Of a stretch of 17,425 nt of DNA, positions 6,461 to 14,269 are shown one piece after another; the first letter of the stretch is position 1, and every line of letters starts with the position of its first letter. Both the position numbers and the translations under genes were made by a program. Under the pieces are notes generated by a model, which was given only the letters and a program-made list of their open reading frames with translations, was not told where the DNA came from and did not search any database. This stretch comes from CAYPEK01 sp964409645 (GTDB lineage: Bacteria; UBP15; UBA6099): contig CAYPEK010000092.1 of NCBI GenBank assembly GCA_964409645.1, forward strand, positions 1 through 17,425, read 5' to 3'.

Positions 6461-6466
6461 ATTGTA
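6461..6466 (-). promoter_or_regulatory. Candidate -10 box for a leaderless acyltransferase mRNA
   Basis: TACAAT on the minus strand, with five bases (ATCGA) between it and the ATG at 6455 and no Shine-Dalgarno site. A transcript would start at or next to the ATG. No clear -35 box is visible. An alternative exact TATAAT lies at 6519-6524 in an AT-rich stretch, which would give a leader of about 55-60 bases. Confidence 0.3.
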
Positions 6467-6569
6467 CCATCCGGGCGGGGCCGGCGACCACGCGCCATCC
6501 CGCATCTTTAAATAAAAAATTATATATTGAAATTAACACGATAGATACATTTGCTGCGGCTCATTTCGT

Positions 6570-6596
6570 TTGACTTCACCGGCGACTCGATATAAC
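6570..6596 (+). promoter_or_regulatory. Candidate promoter for the transporter-phosphatase unit
   Basis: TTGACT (6570-6575) and TATAAC (6591-6596) are spaced by 15 bases, slightly short. They lie in the 285-base divergent region between the acyltransferase and transporter genes. Transcription from about 6603 would leave a leader of roughly 140 bases, in which I see no convincing riboswitch. Confidence 0.4.
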
Positions 6597-6740
6597 ATCG
6601 TATAGGGCCGGAACGGGGAGATGCGAAGGATTACGGGACGGGAACGGGCGGCGGGAAAGTATCGGGAGGCCGTCCGGCAACTACCACTGCAACGGGACCT
6701 GCGCACGAGCGCCACAACCTCAATCAAAGGAACAAACTCA

Positions 6741-8591
6741 ATGGAGAAAAAGGCGAACGAGAAGCCCGAAAGCACGAAAATCAGTCTCGGCTACGCATGG
6801 TATGGATTGTTTGTGTTGTTCATGGTCAACCTGTTCAACTATGTTGACAGGTTGTCGATCGGCCCCGCGATGGAAGTGATCAAGAGGCATTTTCACGTTA
6901 CCGACACAGCGATGGGATGGCTGGCTGGAGCGTTCATGGCGGTGTACGCCATTGTATCCGTGCCGTCGGGGTTCCTGTCCGACAAGTGGAAACGGACGCG
7001 GCTGATCGCGCTGGGCGCGCTCGTATGGAGTATATTCGCGTCCCTGTCCGGCCTGTGTAGAACATTCATCCAGTTCTTCACGGCGCGGGCGCTCGTCGGC
7101 AGCGGCGAAGGCATCTACGCGCCAAGCGGCGGCCCGCTGGTGGCGGACTACTTTCCGAAACGACTTCGCAATACGGCGATCTCGATCTTCATGTCCACGA
7201 TGATCCTCGGCGGCGCGCTGGCATACATCGTCGCGGGCGTCATACTCAAAAAAACCGAACGGTTTGACGTTCCGAAGGTCACAGCGGTGGTTGTTGACTC
7301 CGGCGAGAAAGCAGTTGCCGGATGGCAATACAAGGGCGTTTCCGAAACAAAGGATCGGCTCGTGAGATTCGACTTCACCGGCCCGAACGGTGACAAATTT
7401 CACGCAATACTGAGCCGGTTCGACATGAAAAAACCGGCGGCTTACAAATCCAAAATTTTCAACGTCGATTTTTTCCTGAACGACAAACCTATGGACAAGA
7501 AGGCGGCGCAGGAAGACGTCGCGGCGCTCTCAGGAGTACTGATCGACAGGATCTCGCAGCGGGAAAAACGCGGACTTGAAAAAGTCAGCGCGAAACTTGA
7601 AGAGCTGCCGAAAGGTTTCAAAGTCCCCGAACGTTACAGCAAAAAGCTGATTTTCGACAAGGACAATAAAACGCTGACATTCATAGGCGTGATGTCGGAA
7701 AAGGACTACGAAGATATATCGAAGCTCACGACTCAGGACAAATTCCTGAAGGCGGTCGGCTCGATACACTCCGATACAGTCTATAACTATCTGAGGACGG
7801 ACAACTGGCGGTGGATATTCCTCCTGCTCGGGCCTCCCGGGCTGCTCATCGCGCTGCTCGCGTTCTTCCTTAAAGAGCCGCTGAAAGGCTGCAGCGAGGA
7901 ATTTCTGTCCGAAGAAGAAGCCATCGCGATCGAAAAGAAGGGCAAAACCGACTACAAGGTAGTTCTCAAGATGACAGCGGTGATTCTGCTCATAGTCGGA
8001 AACATCCTCGCGTCGTACTGTGTGGGCGCGCTCAACACATGGCTGTTCCCGTTTGTGGAGCGGTTCAAGGGCGTACCGTCGGCGGACGCGGCGATCAGTT
8101 TCGGGCCTTATGTTGTGGGATGCGCGGCAATCGGCGTCATCCTCAGTGGAATGCTCGCGGATAAACTCCAGAAGAAAATAGTCTTCGGCAACATTATCGT
8201 GATTTGTGTCGGTCTGGCGTGCTCGCTTCCGTGCCTGTACATATTCTTGGGCGGCACGACAAAAATTGTGTTGCTTTCCAGCCTTTGCGCCGCGATCTTC
8301 TTCCTGAGCTGGATCAACGGGCCGTTCAACGGACTTCTGATCTCGCTCATCGAGCCGCGCCTCAGGGCGTTCATCATCGGAATGGAAATCCTGCTCATCC
8401 ACATCCTCGGCGACGCGATCTCACCGATCATCGTCGGTTACCTTTCCGACAAGCATTCTTTGTTATATGCTCTCAAAACACTTCCGGCGTTTCTCGTCGC
8501 CGCAATTATCGTCTTCATCATCGCCGGCATATATGTGCCGCGCGACCTCAAGGCGATGGAGGAGAGGATGAAAAAAGCCGCGACGACCTGA
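6741..8591 (+). CDS. Spinster-like MFS transporter with a large inserted loop domain
   Basis: A 616-residue secondary transporter of the inner membrane. 'NYVDRLSIGP' in helix 1 (Asp36, Arg37), the loop 2-3 motif 'GFLSDKWKRTR' (77-87) and 'GSGEGIYAPSGGPLVADYFP' in helix 4 (120-139) are typical of spinster-like MFS members, usually 400-450 residues long. The excess is a block of about 184 residues (about 171-354) between helix 5 (ILGGALAYIVAGVIL) and helix 6 (WRWIFLLLGPPGLLIALL), which the usual topology places outside the membrane. The block ends with 'KTLTFIGVMSEKDYEDISKL' (310-329). I chose the ATG at 6741 because AAAGGAAC precedes it and the homologous region starts just after; an earlier in-frame ATG at 6621 would add a basic 40-residue segment. 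The secreted phosphatase gene follows after 64 bp. The substrate is unknown; a dephosphorylated organic compound would fit the context. Confidence 0.88.
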   Translation: MEKKANEKPESTKISLGYAWYGLFVLFMVNLFNYVDRLSIGPAMEVIKRHFHVTDTAMGWLAGAFMAVYAIVSVPSGFLSDKWKRTRLIALGALVWSIFASLSGLCRTFIQFFTARALVGSGEGIYAPSGGPLVADYFPKRLRNTAISIFMSTMILGGALAYIVAGVILKKTERFDVPKVTAVVVDSGEKAVAGWQYKGVSETKDRLVRFDFTGPNGDKFHAILSRFDMKKPAAYKSKIFNVDFFLNDKPMDKKAAQEDVAALSGVLIDRISQREKRGLEKVSAKLEELPKGFKVPERYSKKLIFDKDNKTLTFIGVMSEKDYEDISKLTTQDKFLKAVGSIHSDTVYNYLRTDNWRWIFLLLGPPGLLIALLAFFLKEPLKGCSEEFLSEEEAIAIEKKGKTDYKVVLKMTAVILLIVGNILASYCVGALNTWLFPFVERFKGVPSADAAISFGPYVVGCAAIGVILSGMLADKLQKKIVFGNIIVICVGLACSLPCLYIFLGGTTKIVLLSSLCAAIFFLSWINGPFNGLLISLIEPRLRAFIIGMEILLIHILGDAISPIIVGYLSDKHSLLYALKTLPAFLVAAIIVFIIAGIYVPRDLKAMEERMKKAATT

Positions 8592-8624
8592 CGCCGCGTA
8601 TCGCTATTTGCCGTTTGTCTATTT

Positions 8625-8633
8625 TGCTATAAA
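8625..8633 (+). promoter_or_regulatory. Candidate extended -10 promoter before the phosphatase gene
   Basis: TGCTATAAA is an extended -10 form (TGn followed by TATAAA), 23 bases before the ATG at 8656. There is no strong -35 box. It may give internal transcription of the phosphatase in addition to read-through from the transporter gene. Confidence 0.3.
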
Positions 8634-8655
8634 AAGGTTATGAGGTAATTTAAAT

Positions 8656-10551
8656 ATGAACACGCTCTGTAAATTCACGGCGGCAGCCGTTCTCGGTATT
8701 TCCATAACGCTCACCGGCGCGGCGGCCCGCGCGGGTGCAAAGGCGCCGGCTGACATCGTTAAGATGAAACCGTACGTCGCCACCAGAGCGAAAAAACAGG
8801 ATAAGGACGAACTTGCCGCCCGCGCCGCTTATGCGAAAGTTCAGGAGATGAAAAACTTCGCATACGTGCCGGTGACAGGCTGGATGGCCGACCCGGCCGC
8901 TTCCGTAAAATCGATGAGACCGGACGCCGATAATAGCGGCCTTGAAAAAGCCGATCTGCCGTACAACTGCCAGAAGATGGGCCCCTGCATTTTCAGAACG
9001 GACTTCACCGTCCCGGAAAAAGCGTACGGGTTCAAGATCGGCGAAAGCGAAATGACTCTCGAATTCTCAGGCATGGGAATAATGGATATCTTCGTCAACG
9101 GCAAGCGTGTCTCCGGATTCACGGGGAACGGGGTCGTGGACATCACAGGCAAACTCAAACCCGGCGACAACGTCACGCTCGGAGTGAAACTCACGGAGAT
9201 GACGCAGCACGGCAAACTCGAATCGGTGAAACTGCACGTAAAGTCTCTCGATGCGCTCGCTGCGCCTGCCGACGAAGTAATGTCGCTGCTCGGCAACGCG
9301 GCGCTGATGTTCGAGCAGTTGCCCAATAAGCAGAAGCCGCTGCAGGCAGCGGTGGCAGCGGCGGCGCGAGAGCTCGATGCGATGAAGGGAAACACCGACC
9401 CCGCGCGCGCGGTTGCGGGACTTGAGAAAATTAAGAAACTGCTCGCGCCGGTCTCGGAGCTGCTCGCGAAATACCCGCTGTTCAACGCCGGGCCAGCGCT
9501 GCAAAACGTGAAACCTGACGGAATCACAGTCACGTGGGAGACGCGCGTTCCCGCTCCGTCGGCGGTGTATTACGGCACGGGCGGGTTGACAAATGTCGTC
9601 TCCGATCCGGCTCCGGCGACATTCCACAAGATCGTCATCAAAGGCCTCAAACCGCAGACCGAATACAAGTATCTCGCGGTGTCCTCAAAGCTCGCGGGGC
9701 CGGCGTCAATGTTCAGGACCACGAAGAAAAGCGGGACGCCGTTCGGGTTCACCGTCTTCGGCGACGATCAGGGCAACCCCGGCGTGCTCGAGCCGCTCGC
9801 GGACCTTATGATCGGGCTGAAACCCGACTTCATCTTCAGCGTCGGCGATGAGACCGACTGCGGGATCGGATACGAGACGTGGGCGTCGCAGTTGTTCCAC
9901 CCGCTGCGGAGGCTCATCATCAACACGCCTTACTTCGTGGCGATAGGCAACCACGAATATTGCGGCGGTTCATGCGGCAATCCCGTCGAGTGGTTCGACA
10001 AATACATGGCGCTCCCCGAGGCCGAGGGCGGCTATTATTATGCAATGACATACGGCAACAGCCGCTTCATTGTGCTCAACATGCAGGAGTACGCCGGCTG
10101 CATCGGCGCCGTGCCCAGCTCGAAACAGTACGAATGGCTGCTGAAGGAATTCGAGTCGCCGGAATACAAGGCGGCAACCTTCCGGTTCGTGCTCATGCAC
10201 GAGCCGCCGTATTCCGAATACTGGGGCAGCGCGTACAAATACGACGGCGAATCGTGGGAGCGCGAGCACCTCGTGCCGCTGCTGGAGAAGTACAAAGTTG
10301 ACATCATGTTCTCGGGGCACGTTCACGAGTACGAACGCGGGCAGTGGCCGCGGCCCGGCGGCACATATTACGTCATCACCGGCGGCGGCGGCGGCGGTCT
10401 CGACGACATCTTCGTAAGGGATTGGCCGCAGATTGAAAAAACGAAATCGGTGCATCACTTCGTTTCGGTCAAAGTTGACGGAAAGAAACTCACGTTGAAG
10501 GCGATCGGCCTCGACGGCAAAGCCTTCGACTCGTTCGAAATAAATAAGTAA
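8656..10551 (+). CDS. Secreted purple-acid-phosphatase-like metallophosphoesterase
   Basis: A 631-residue exported enzyme. The signal peptide is residues 1 to about 26 (AAAVLGISITLTGAAARA). Residues about 112-197 resemble a galactose-binding-type jelly roll ('MDIFVNGKRVSGFTGNG', 'VDITGKLKPGDNVTLGV'). A helical stretch follows (200-275), then a fibronectin-III-like domain (about 280-355, 'ITVTWETR', 'LKPQTEYKYL'). The catalytic domain (about 363-600) has all five metallophosphoesterase blocks: GDDQG (Asp370), VGDETD (Asp398), GNHE (Asn432, His433), LMHEPPY (His515) and SGHVHEYER (His555, His557). In true purple acid phosphatases the second block is GDxxY, whose Tyr binds iron and gives the colour; here that position is Asp401. 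The ATG is preceded by GAGG 10 bases upstream. It is probably co-expressed with the transporter. It is expected to hydrolyse phosphomonoesters or diesters outside the inner membrane; the substrate is not determined. Confidence 0.92.
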   Translation: MNTLCKFTAAAVLGISITLTGAAARAGAKAPADIVKMKPYVATRAKKQDKDELAARAAYAKVQEMKNFAYVPVTGWMADPAASVKSMRPDADNSGLEKADLPYNCQKMGPCIFRTDFTVPEKAYGFKIGESEMTLEFSGMGIMDIFVNGKRVSGFTGNGVVDITGKLKPGDNVTLGVKLTEMTQHGKLESVKLHVKSLDALAAPADEVMSLLGNAALMFEQLPNKQKPLQAAVAAAARELDAMKGNTDPARAVAGLEKIKKLLAPVSELLAKYPLFNAGPALQNVKPDGITVTWETRVPAPSAVYYGTGGLTNVVSDPAPATFHKIVIKGLKPQTEYKYLAVSSKLAGPASMFRTTKKSGTPFGFTVFGDDQGNPGVLEPLADLMIGLKPDFIFSVGDETDCGIGYETWASQLFHPLRRLIINTPYFVAIGNHEYCGGSCGNPVEWFDKYMALPEAEGGYYYAMTYGNSRFIVLNMQEYAGCIGAVPSSKQYEWLLKEFESPEYKAATFRFVLMHEPPYSEYWGSAYKYDGESWEREHLVPLLEKYKVDIMFSGHVHEYERGQWPRPGGTYYVITGGGGGGLDDIFVRDWPQIEKTKSVHHFVSVKVDGKKLTLKAIGLDGKAFDSFEINK

Positions 10552-10615
10552 CATCCGGCGGCGGCGGCAAAACATTTCCTGAATTCGACATCTGGAAGAC
10601 TCGCACGCAGCCGGA

Positions 10616-10621
10616 TATAAT
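10616..10621 (+). promoter_or_regulatory. -10 box giving a leaderless mRNA for the small CC/CxxC protein
   Basis: An exact TATAAT lies six bases before the ATG at 10628, with no Shine-Dalgarno site. Transcription would begin at the start codon. No good -35 box is visible. The spacing resembles that at the acyltransferase gene (6461-6466). Confidence 0.4.
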
Positions 10622-10627
10622 ACCGTT

Positions 10628-10846
10628 ATGGACGTTAAATACGGCACACCCGAGGAGCAGCGCGGACAGCGCGGCCGTAAGTTCATCGGCGTGCAGTTCG
10701 AATGCTGCGGCATTTACTCGCGTATATACTACAACGAACAGCATAACGGTTATTTCGGATACTGCCCGTTGTGCCACCGCCGCGTCAACGTGAAAGTCGA
10801 TCCGCAGAAAGGCGTCGATGCCCGCTTCTTCCGATTGAAAGTCTGA
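10628..10846 (+). CDS. Small putative zinc-ribbon protein, 72 residues
   Basis: A cytoplasmic protein with the pattern FECCGIYSRIYY, then 13 residues, then YCPLCHRRVNVKV, ending in 'DARFFRLKV'. The CC and CPLC pairs could bind one zinc, as in a short zinc ribbon. I recall a conserved family with the pattern 'F.CC..Y.RIY....Y.G.CP.C...V.v.....G...RFF' in planctomycete-like genomes, without a known function; this is unverified. The start rests on the first ATG and the nearby -10 box. It lies 76 bp after the phosphatase gene on the same strand and converges with the glycosyltransferase gene 40 bp downstream. No hairpin terminator is visible between the convergent genes. Confidence 0.75.
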   Translation: MDVKYGTPEEQRGQRGRKFIGVQFECCGIYSRIYYNEQHNGYFGYCPLCHRRVNVKVDPQKGVDARFFRLKV

Positions 10847-10886
10847 TAATCTTATCTTCTTATTTTTTGTTGATGAATCTTTATTT

Positions 10887-11783
10887 CTATGTCTCTCCGT
10901 CGTCCGGGGATTTAGTCGATTCCGCCGGCGGCCAGATGTGAAGTTGCGCGCGGGAAAACTTCGCGACAAACCATCCGCACACGCGCGCCGCAAGCTCCAC
11001 CGCCATCGCGCCGAACGCGTACAGCGCCGGCTCCTCGCCTCGTACAATTCTCTTTATGACAATGCGCAGCAGCCACCAGTGCCGCCGCTGCGTGGAAGTA
11101 CGGTAGTCCGTCCTCCCGGCCAGCCTTATGTAGCCCGCGATTATGCTGCTGCGCCGCATTATAATCTCGCGCAGATTGTCCGGCCCGAGATTCCGCACCA
11201 CGGCGTCCGGCGCGTAAACAACCTCGCAACCCGCCGCGCGCACCAGCGCCTCGATCTGCGGCTCGTCCACAATCGTGTCCTCCGGAAGCCTGTCGAACAC
11301 CCGTCTGAACGCCACCATCTCGCCGCATTTAGGTTGCCTCAGCGCAACCTCGTGGTGCAGCCCCCACAGAAAATGAACGAGGTATCCGGCGAACGTGCCC
11401 TTCCCGTTCAGCGGCATTACCCGCGCACCGGACATACCCGCTCCACCCCGCGAAAGCGGCAGAACAAGCTTCTCCACAGCATCCGGCGCGGGCAGCGTGT
11501 CCCCGCAGACAATCACGCAGACATCCTCTTTCGATTCGGAGAGAAATAAATTGATCGCCGCCGCCTTGCCACGCCGTTCGGTCTCCGAGATCAGCCTTAT
11601 GCGCGGGTCTCGCGCGGCAGCCGACCTCACCGCGTCTTCGGTTGCATCCGTGCAACCGCTCGCCACGACGACTATCTCAGCGATGGAGACATCGCGCAAT
11701 TCCTGCGCCGACAGCCTTTCGAGCAGCCGGCCCATGTTGCGCTCCTCGTTGTGAGCGGTTACTCCGATGCTGCAAGCGATCAT
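10887..11783 (-). CDS. Family 2 glycosyltransferase (GT-A fold)
   Basis: A 298-residue glycosyltransferase. The N-terminus 'SIGVTAHNEERNMGRLLERL' is the GT2 opening strand and helix. It is followed by 'EIVVVASGCTDATED' (36-50), 'ERRGKAAAIN' (69-78, contacting the nucleotide sugar) and 'VIVCGDTLPAPDAVEKL' (90-106), where GDT replaces the usual DxD metal site. 'IVDEPQIEALVRAAG' (171-185) supplies the acidic pair (Asp173, Glu174) of the acceptor site, and 'MRRSSIIAGYIRLAGR' (209-224) occupies the position of the QxxRW helix. There is no clear membrane segment, though residues 253-275 are hydrophobic. The ATG start has no Shine-Dalgarno site. It begins 18 bp after the stop of the membrane protein gene, so the two are probably co-transcribed. 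Donor and acceptor are unknown; cell-surface glycan synthesis is the likely setting. Confidence 0.9.
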   Translation of the reverse strand: MIACSIGVTAHNEERNMGRLLERLSAQELRDVSIAEIVVVASGCTDATEDAVRSAAARDPRIRLISETERRGKAAAINLFLSESKEDVCVIVCGDTLPAPDAVEKLVLPLSRGGAGMSGARVMPLNGKGTFAGYLVHFLWGLHHEVALRQPKCGEMVAFRRVFDRLPEDTIVDEPQIEALVRAAGCEVVYAPDAVVRNLGPDNLREIIMRRSSIIAGYIRLAGRTDYRTSTQRRHWWLLRIVIKRIVRGEEPALYAFGAMAVELAARVCGWFVAKFSRAQLHIWPPAESTKSPDDGET

Positions 11784-11801
11784 ATTATCAGAGTCGCAAT
11801 C

Positions 11802-12851
11802 TTATCTTTTATCCGCCGGCGGTTCCGTTGGCGGTTCCGAGTCCGGCGTATAGAGGTGTTCCGTGCCGAGCGAAGCGAGTGCTTGCGGATCGGCAATCAC
11901 AGCCGGAGCGGGCGCAGCCGTCCGCCCCGCGGCGGCATCCCTCCACTCATCCGCGTACACCTTGTAATAAAGCAGCACAAAATAGGTTCGGCCTGTCATT
12001 CCGATCGCGAACGTAATCAGAGTCACCGGAATAAACACCGCCACCGCCAGAAGTATGAAATGGGGCGGGATGCTCACTCCGCCGTTTTGTCCAGCCTGCA
12101 TGAAAATGCTCATGACGTTAGACGGCAGCCCGATAACCATATTGAACACCGTCATAAGCGCCGCTATTATGAAAAGAACGCCGAATTTCTTCAGTGCGAA
12201 TCTGTAGCTTTCCGTCAACGCCTCGTTCACGCCGAGATCGCGGACGAAAACCGCAGGTTTCCACATCCACAACAAGAAAGATGCAACACCGCAAACCGCC
12301 ATCGAAAACATGCTGCCGCCCGCGAGGATAATGATGACAACAATTATCGCCGCTTCGCTCGGCAGAGCGAGCATCGCTATCAGCGCGACGATGAGCACCG
12401 CGAGAACCGGCAGCAGCAACAGCCCCGTTTTCATCATAATAAGCGACATCATCCGACCAAAAAACCTGCCGATGCCCTCCAGATAATCCCTCATACCGGT
12501 CTTTCCGCATGTCGCCGCGCGAGCGAACATCCAGCCGATCCCGGCGCTGTGGATCGCCGAAACCACAAACATCAGCACCGACAGCAGCATCAGCGCCGCA
12601 AAGAGCCCCGCCAGCGAACCGCGCATGAAATTCCAAATCCCGGCCGGGTCGTATCCGTTGCCGATCAAATTCTTGAATTCTCTGACAATAGCGTCCACCT
12701 TCAGGATGCCCGTAAACACAATAATCGAAAAAGATGCGCCTAAGAACAAAGCGTATGCGAGCACGAACGCGACCATCGGCACTATCAGCACAAGGTTCGC
12801 CCTGAACAGCGCCCATGTTTCCTTCAGAATGACATCCAGCGGTTTTTTCAA
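11802..12851 (-). CDS. Polytopic membrane protein of unknown function
   Basis: A 349-residue protein that opens with 'LDVILKETWALFRANLVLIVPM', a layout seen in YciC-like or DUF-type inner-membrane proteins, where a short amphipathic helix leads into the first membrane span. About six hydrophobic segments are visible (about 20-42, 82-104, 138-162, 166-198, 223-248, 262-290). The tail from 305 is rich in alanine and proline and probably cytoplasmic. The start is TTG at 12851: GGAGG lies 5 bases upstream, and no ATG or GTG occurs in frame between it and the preceding in-frame stop. The gene lies 31 bp after the stop of the lipocalin-like gene. I see no transport or catalytic motif, and the family assignment is weak. 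Confidence 0.78.
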   Translation of the reverse strand: MKKPLDVILKETWALFRANLVLIVPMVAFVLAYALFLGASFSIIVFTGILKVDAIVREFKNLIGNGYDPAGIWNFMRGSLAGLFAALMLLSVLMFVVSAIHSAGIGWMFARAATCGKTGMRDYLEGIGRFFGRMMSLIMMKTGLLLLPVLAVLIVALIAMLALPSEAAIIVVIIILAGGSMFSMAVCGVASFLLWMWKPAVFVRDLGVNEALTESYRFALKKFGVLFIIAALMTVFNMVIGLPSNVMSIFMQAGQNGGVSIPPHFILLAVAVFIPVTLITFAIGMTGRTYFVLLYYKVYADEWRDAAAGRTAAPAPAVIADPQALASLGTEHLYTPDSEPPTEPPADKR

Positions 12852-12882
12852 ATCAACCTCCGGCCGTATTTGCTCGTCGGCA

Positions 12883-14205
12883 TCACGGCTTTCTTTCCGT
12901 CGGGCTGACGCTCCTGCATATCCCCTCGCCGGTCACGTTGCCCATACCCGCTACTTTTCCTTTGAACCTGCACGGCCCGATCCAGAACGCGCCCACTCCC
13001 TCGTCCGCCATCAGTTCGCTGTCCTCGAAGCCGGGCTCCGGCGTCACCTCGCCGCTCGCCACGACACCGCTCAACTTCCATCCGATCTCGTAATCAATAT
13101 AAGATACAGGGCTCCACCAGCGCTGCGTGCCCTTGATGCTTGCGCCCTTCGAATACGCGGCCTTGTTCTCGCCCGGCTTCCGAACGAGCATGTGCGAGTT
13201 GGTCATCCCGCCGTCGGAGTTGTAGAAAAACGACGCGAACAAGTCGCCTCCGTTGCTGAGCCGCATACCAATATAAACTATTTTCGCCATCGCCTTGCCG
13301 TCCGGCTCGCCCATCCAGTGCTCGTACCACGACGTGCCGGAAAGCTTCATCTTTTTTCCTTCCGCTTCGAGAGTCCCGGCCGTCGTCAGTCTCGGGAAGA
13401 TGTAGCCCTGAATCATTCCCAAGAAGCCGTCCTTGCCCGGCCCCGCCATCACAACCATAGGAGATGCCGAGTCGAAAAAGATCGGGTCCGCGGCCGACTT
13501 CAGATCGAGGTCCAGCGGCCCCGCCCAAGTTTTCAGTTCGAGTTTGTAATCGAACTTATCCGTCGCCATGCGCTCGAAGTGATTCCCTCCGAAATTCATG
13601 AACAGCCTGCCGCGATACAGGGGATAATCGTTTTCTTCGAGCGTCCGCAAGTGCTCCGAGTCGCCCGTCTCGAGCTTTGCGCCGAGTTCCGCGAGTTCCT
13701 TGTTCTCCGGATACTTCGCGGCCTTATCCTTCGCCATGTTCGATATTAAAGTACGATACAGCCCTTGCCCGTACGACCTGTAGTCGTTCCTTCCGTCCGG
13801 CATACGCAACATGTTGTAGCCGTTTCGGATGTGCATGAACATCGATCCCGTCTTATGGTACATGCCGAGATAGAAAACAGGTTTTCCGTCCGGCGTTTTC
13901 AGCCTGCCCGCCACGATCCACTGCTCGTACGACGTCTCGAAATGCGCCCCCTCGTCCTTATAGAATTGCTGATCGGCGATCATCTCCGGCTTCCGCTGGG
14001 TTGCGGGCTTCGCCGCAGGCTTAGCCTTTGCTTTAGATTTTGCGGTGGTCTTCTTCGCCGTCTTGGCCGTCGTCTTCACTGTTTTAGTCGCGGTCTTCTT
14101 TGCGGGCGCTTTGGTTTCCGCCTTTTTTTCTGTCGCCGCAAAGCAAACCGCGGCAGCGAGCGACACGCACAGAATCAAAACCGCCGCCATCATCCGCTTC
14201 CTCAT
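12883..14205 (-). CDS. Secreted AttH/CrtC-like lipocalin-fold protein with a lysine-rich linker
   Basis: A 440-residue exported protein. The signal peptide is residues 1 to about 23 (MMAAVLILCVSLAAAVCFA). Residues 24-72 form a low-complexity Lys/Ala/Thr linker like a histone H1 tail. From 81 the layout matches AttH/CrtC-type proteins: 'DEGAHFETSYEQWIVAGRLK' (84-103), 'LELKTWAGPLDLDLKS' (222-237), 'LSGTSWYEHWMGEPDGK' (288-304) and the C-terminal 'GAFWIGPCRFKG' to 'VTGEGICRSV' (405-433). In the family the last part reads YWEGA...G.GY.E. CrtC hydrates carotenoids, but many relatives have other or unknown roles in surface lipid or secreted metabolite handling, so the activity is not assigned. The Shine-Dalgarno AAGGAG lies 8 bases before the ATG. 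The membrane protein gene starts 31 bp downstream. Confidence 0.8.
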   Translation of the reverse strand: MRKRMMAAVLILCVSLAAAVCFAATEKKAETKAPAKKTATKTVKTTAKTAKKTTAKSKAKAKPAAKPATQRKPEMIADQQFYKDEGAHFETSYEQWIVAGRLKTPDGKPVFYLGMYHKTGSMFMHIRNGYNMLRMPDGRNDYRSYGQGLYRTLISNMAKDKAAKYPENKELAELGAKLETGDSEHLRTLEENDYPLYRGRLFMNFGGNHFERMATDKFDYKLELKTWAGPLDLDLKSAADPIFFDSASPMVVMAGPGKDGFLGMIQGYIFPRLTTAGTLEAEGKKMKLSGTSWYEHWMGEPDGKAMAKIVYIGMRLSNGGDLFASFFYNSDGGMTNSHMLVRKPGENKAAYSKGASIKGTQRWWSPVSYIDYEIGWKLSGVVASGEVTPEPGFEDSELMADEGVGAFWIGPCRFKGKVAGMGNVTGEGICRSVSPTERKP

Positions 14206-14237
14206 GGCAAATCTCCTTTTAGCGTCATATTAGCATC

Positions 14238-14259
14238 GCGCGCCGGCGCCCCGGCGCGC
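14238..14259. terminator. GC-rich stem-loop between the regulator and lipocalin-like genes
   Basis: GCGCGCCGG (14238-14246) and CCGGCGCGC (14251-14259) are perfect 9-bp arms with the loop CGCC. It starts 11 bases beyond the regulator's stop. No T-run follows on the minus strand, so it may only weaken read-through or act as a processing site. Confidence 0.4.
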
Positions 14260-14269
14260 ACGCCTCCCC

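Noticed and set aside
6456..6539. Upstream GTG start (6539) for the acyltransferase
   Set aside because: The extension is not family-like and MLFSSAEYLL is the canonical start; the extra codons also span an AT-rich promoter-like stretch.
6621..6740. Upstream ATG (6621) for the MFS transporter
   Set aside because: The 40 added residues are basic and unlike an MFS N-terminus, while the ATG at 6741 has AAAGGAAC upstream.
6603..6740. Riboswitch or structured leader before the MFS gene
   Set aside because: No recognisable conserved core or strong nested stems were seen by eye.
10847..10886. Bidirectional terminator between the convergent genes
   Set aside because: The 40 bases are T-rich but contain no inverted repeat long enough to form a stem.
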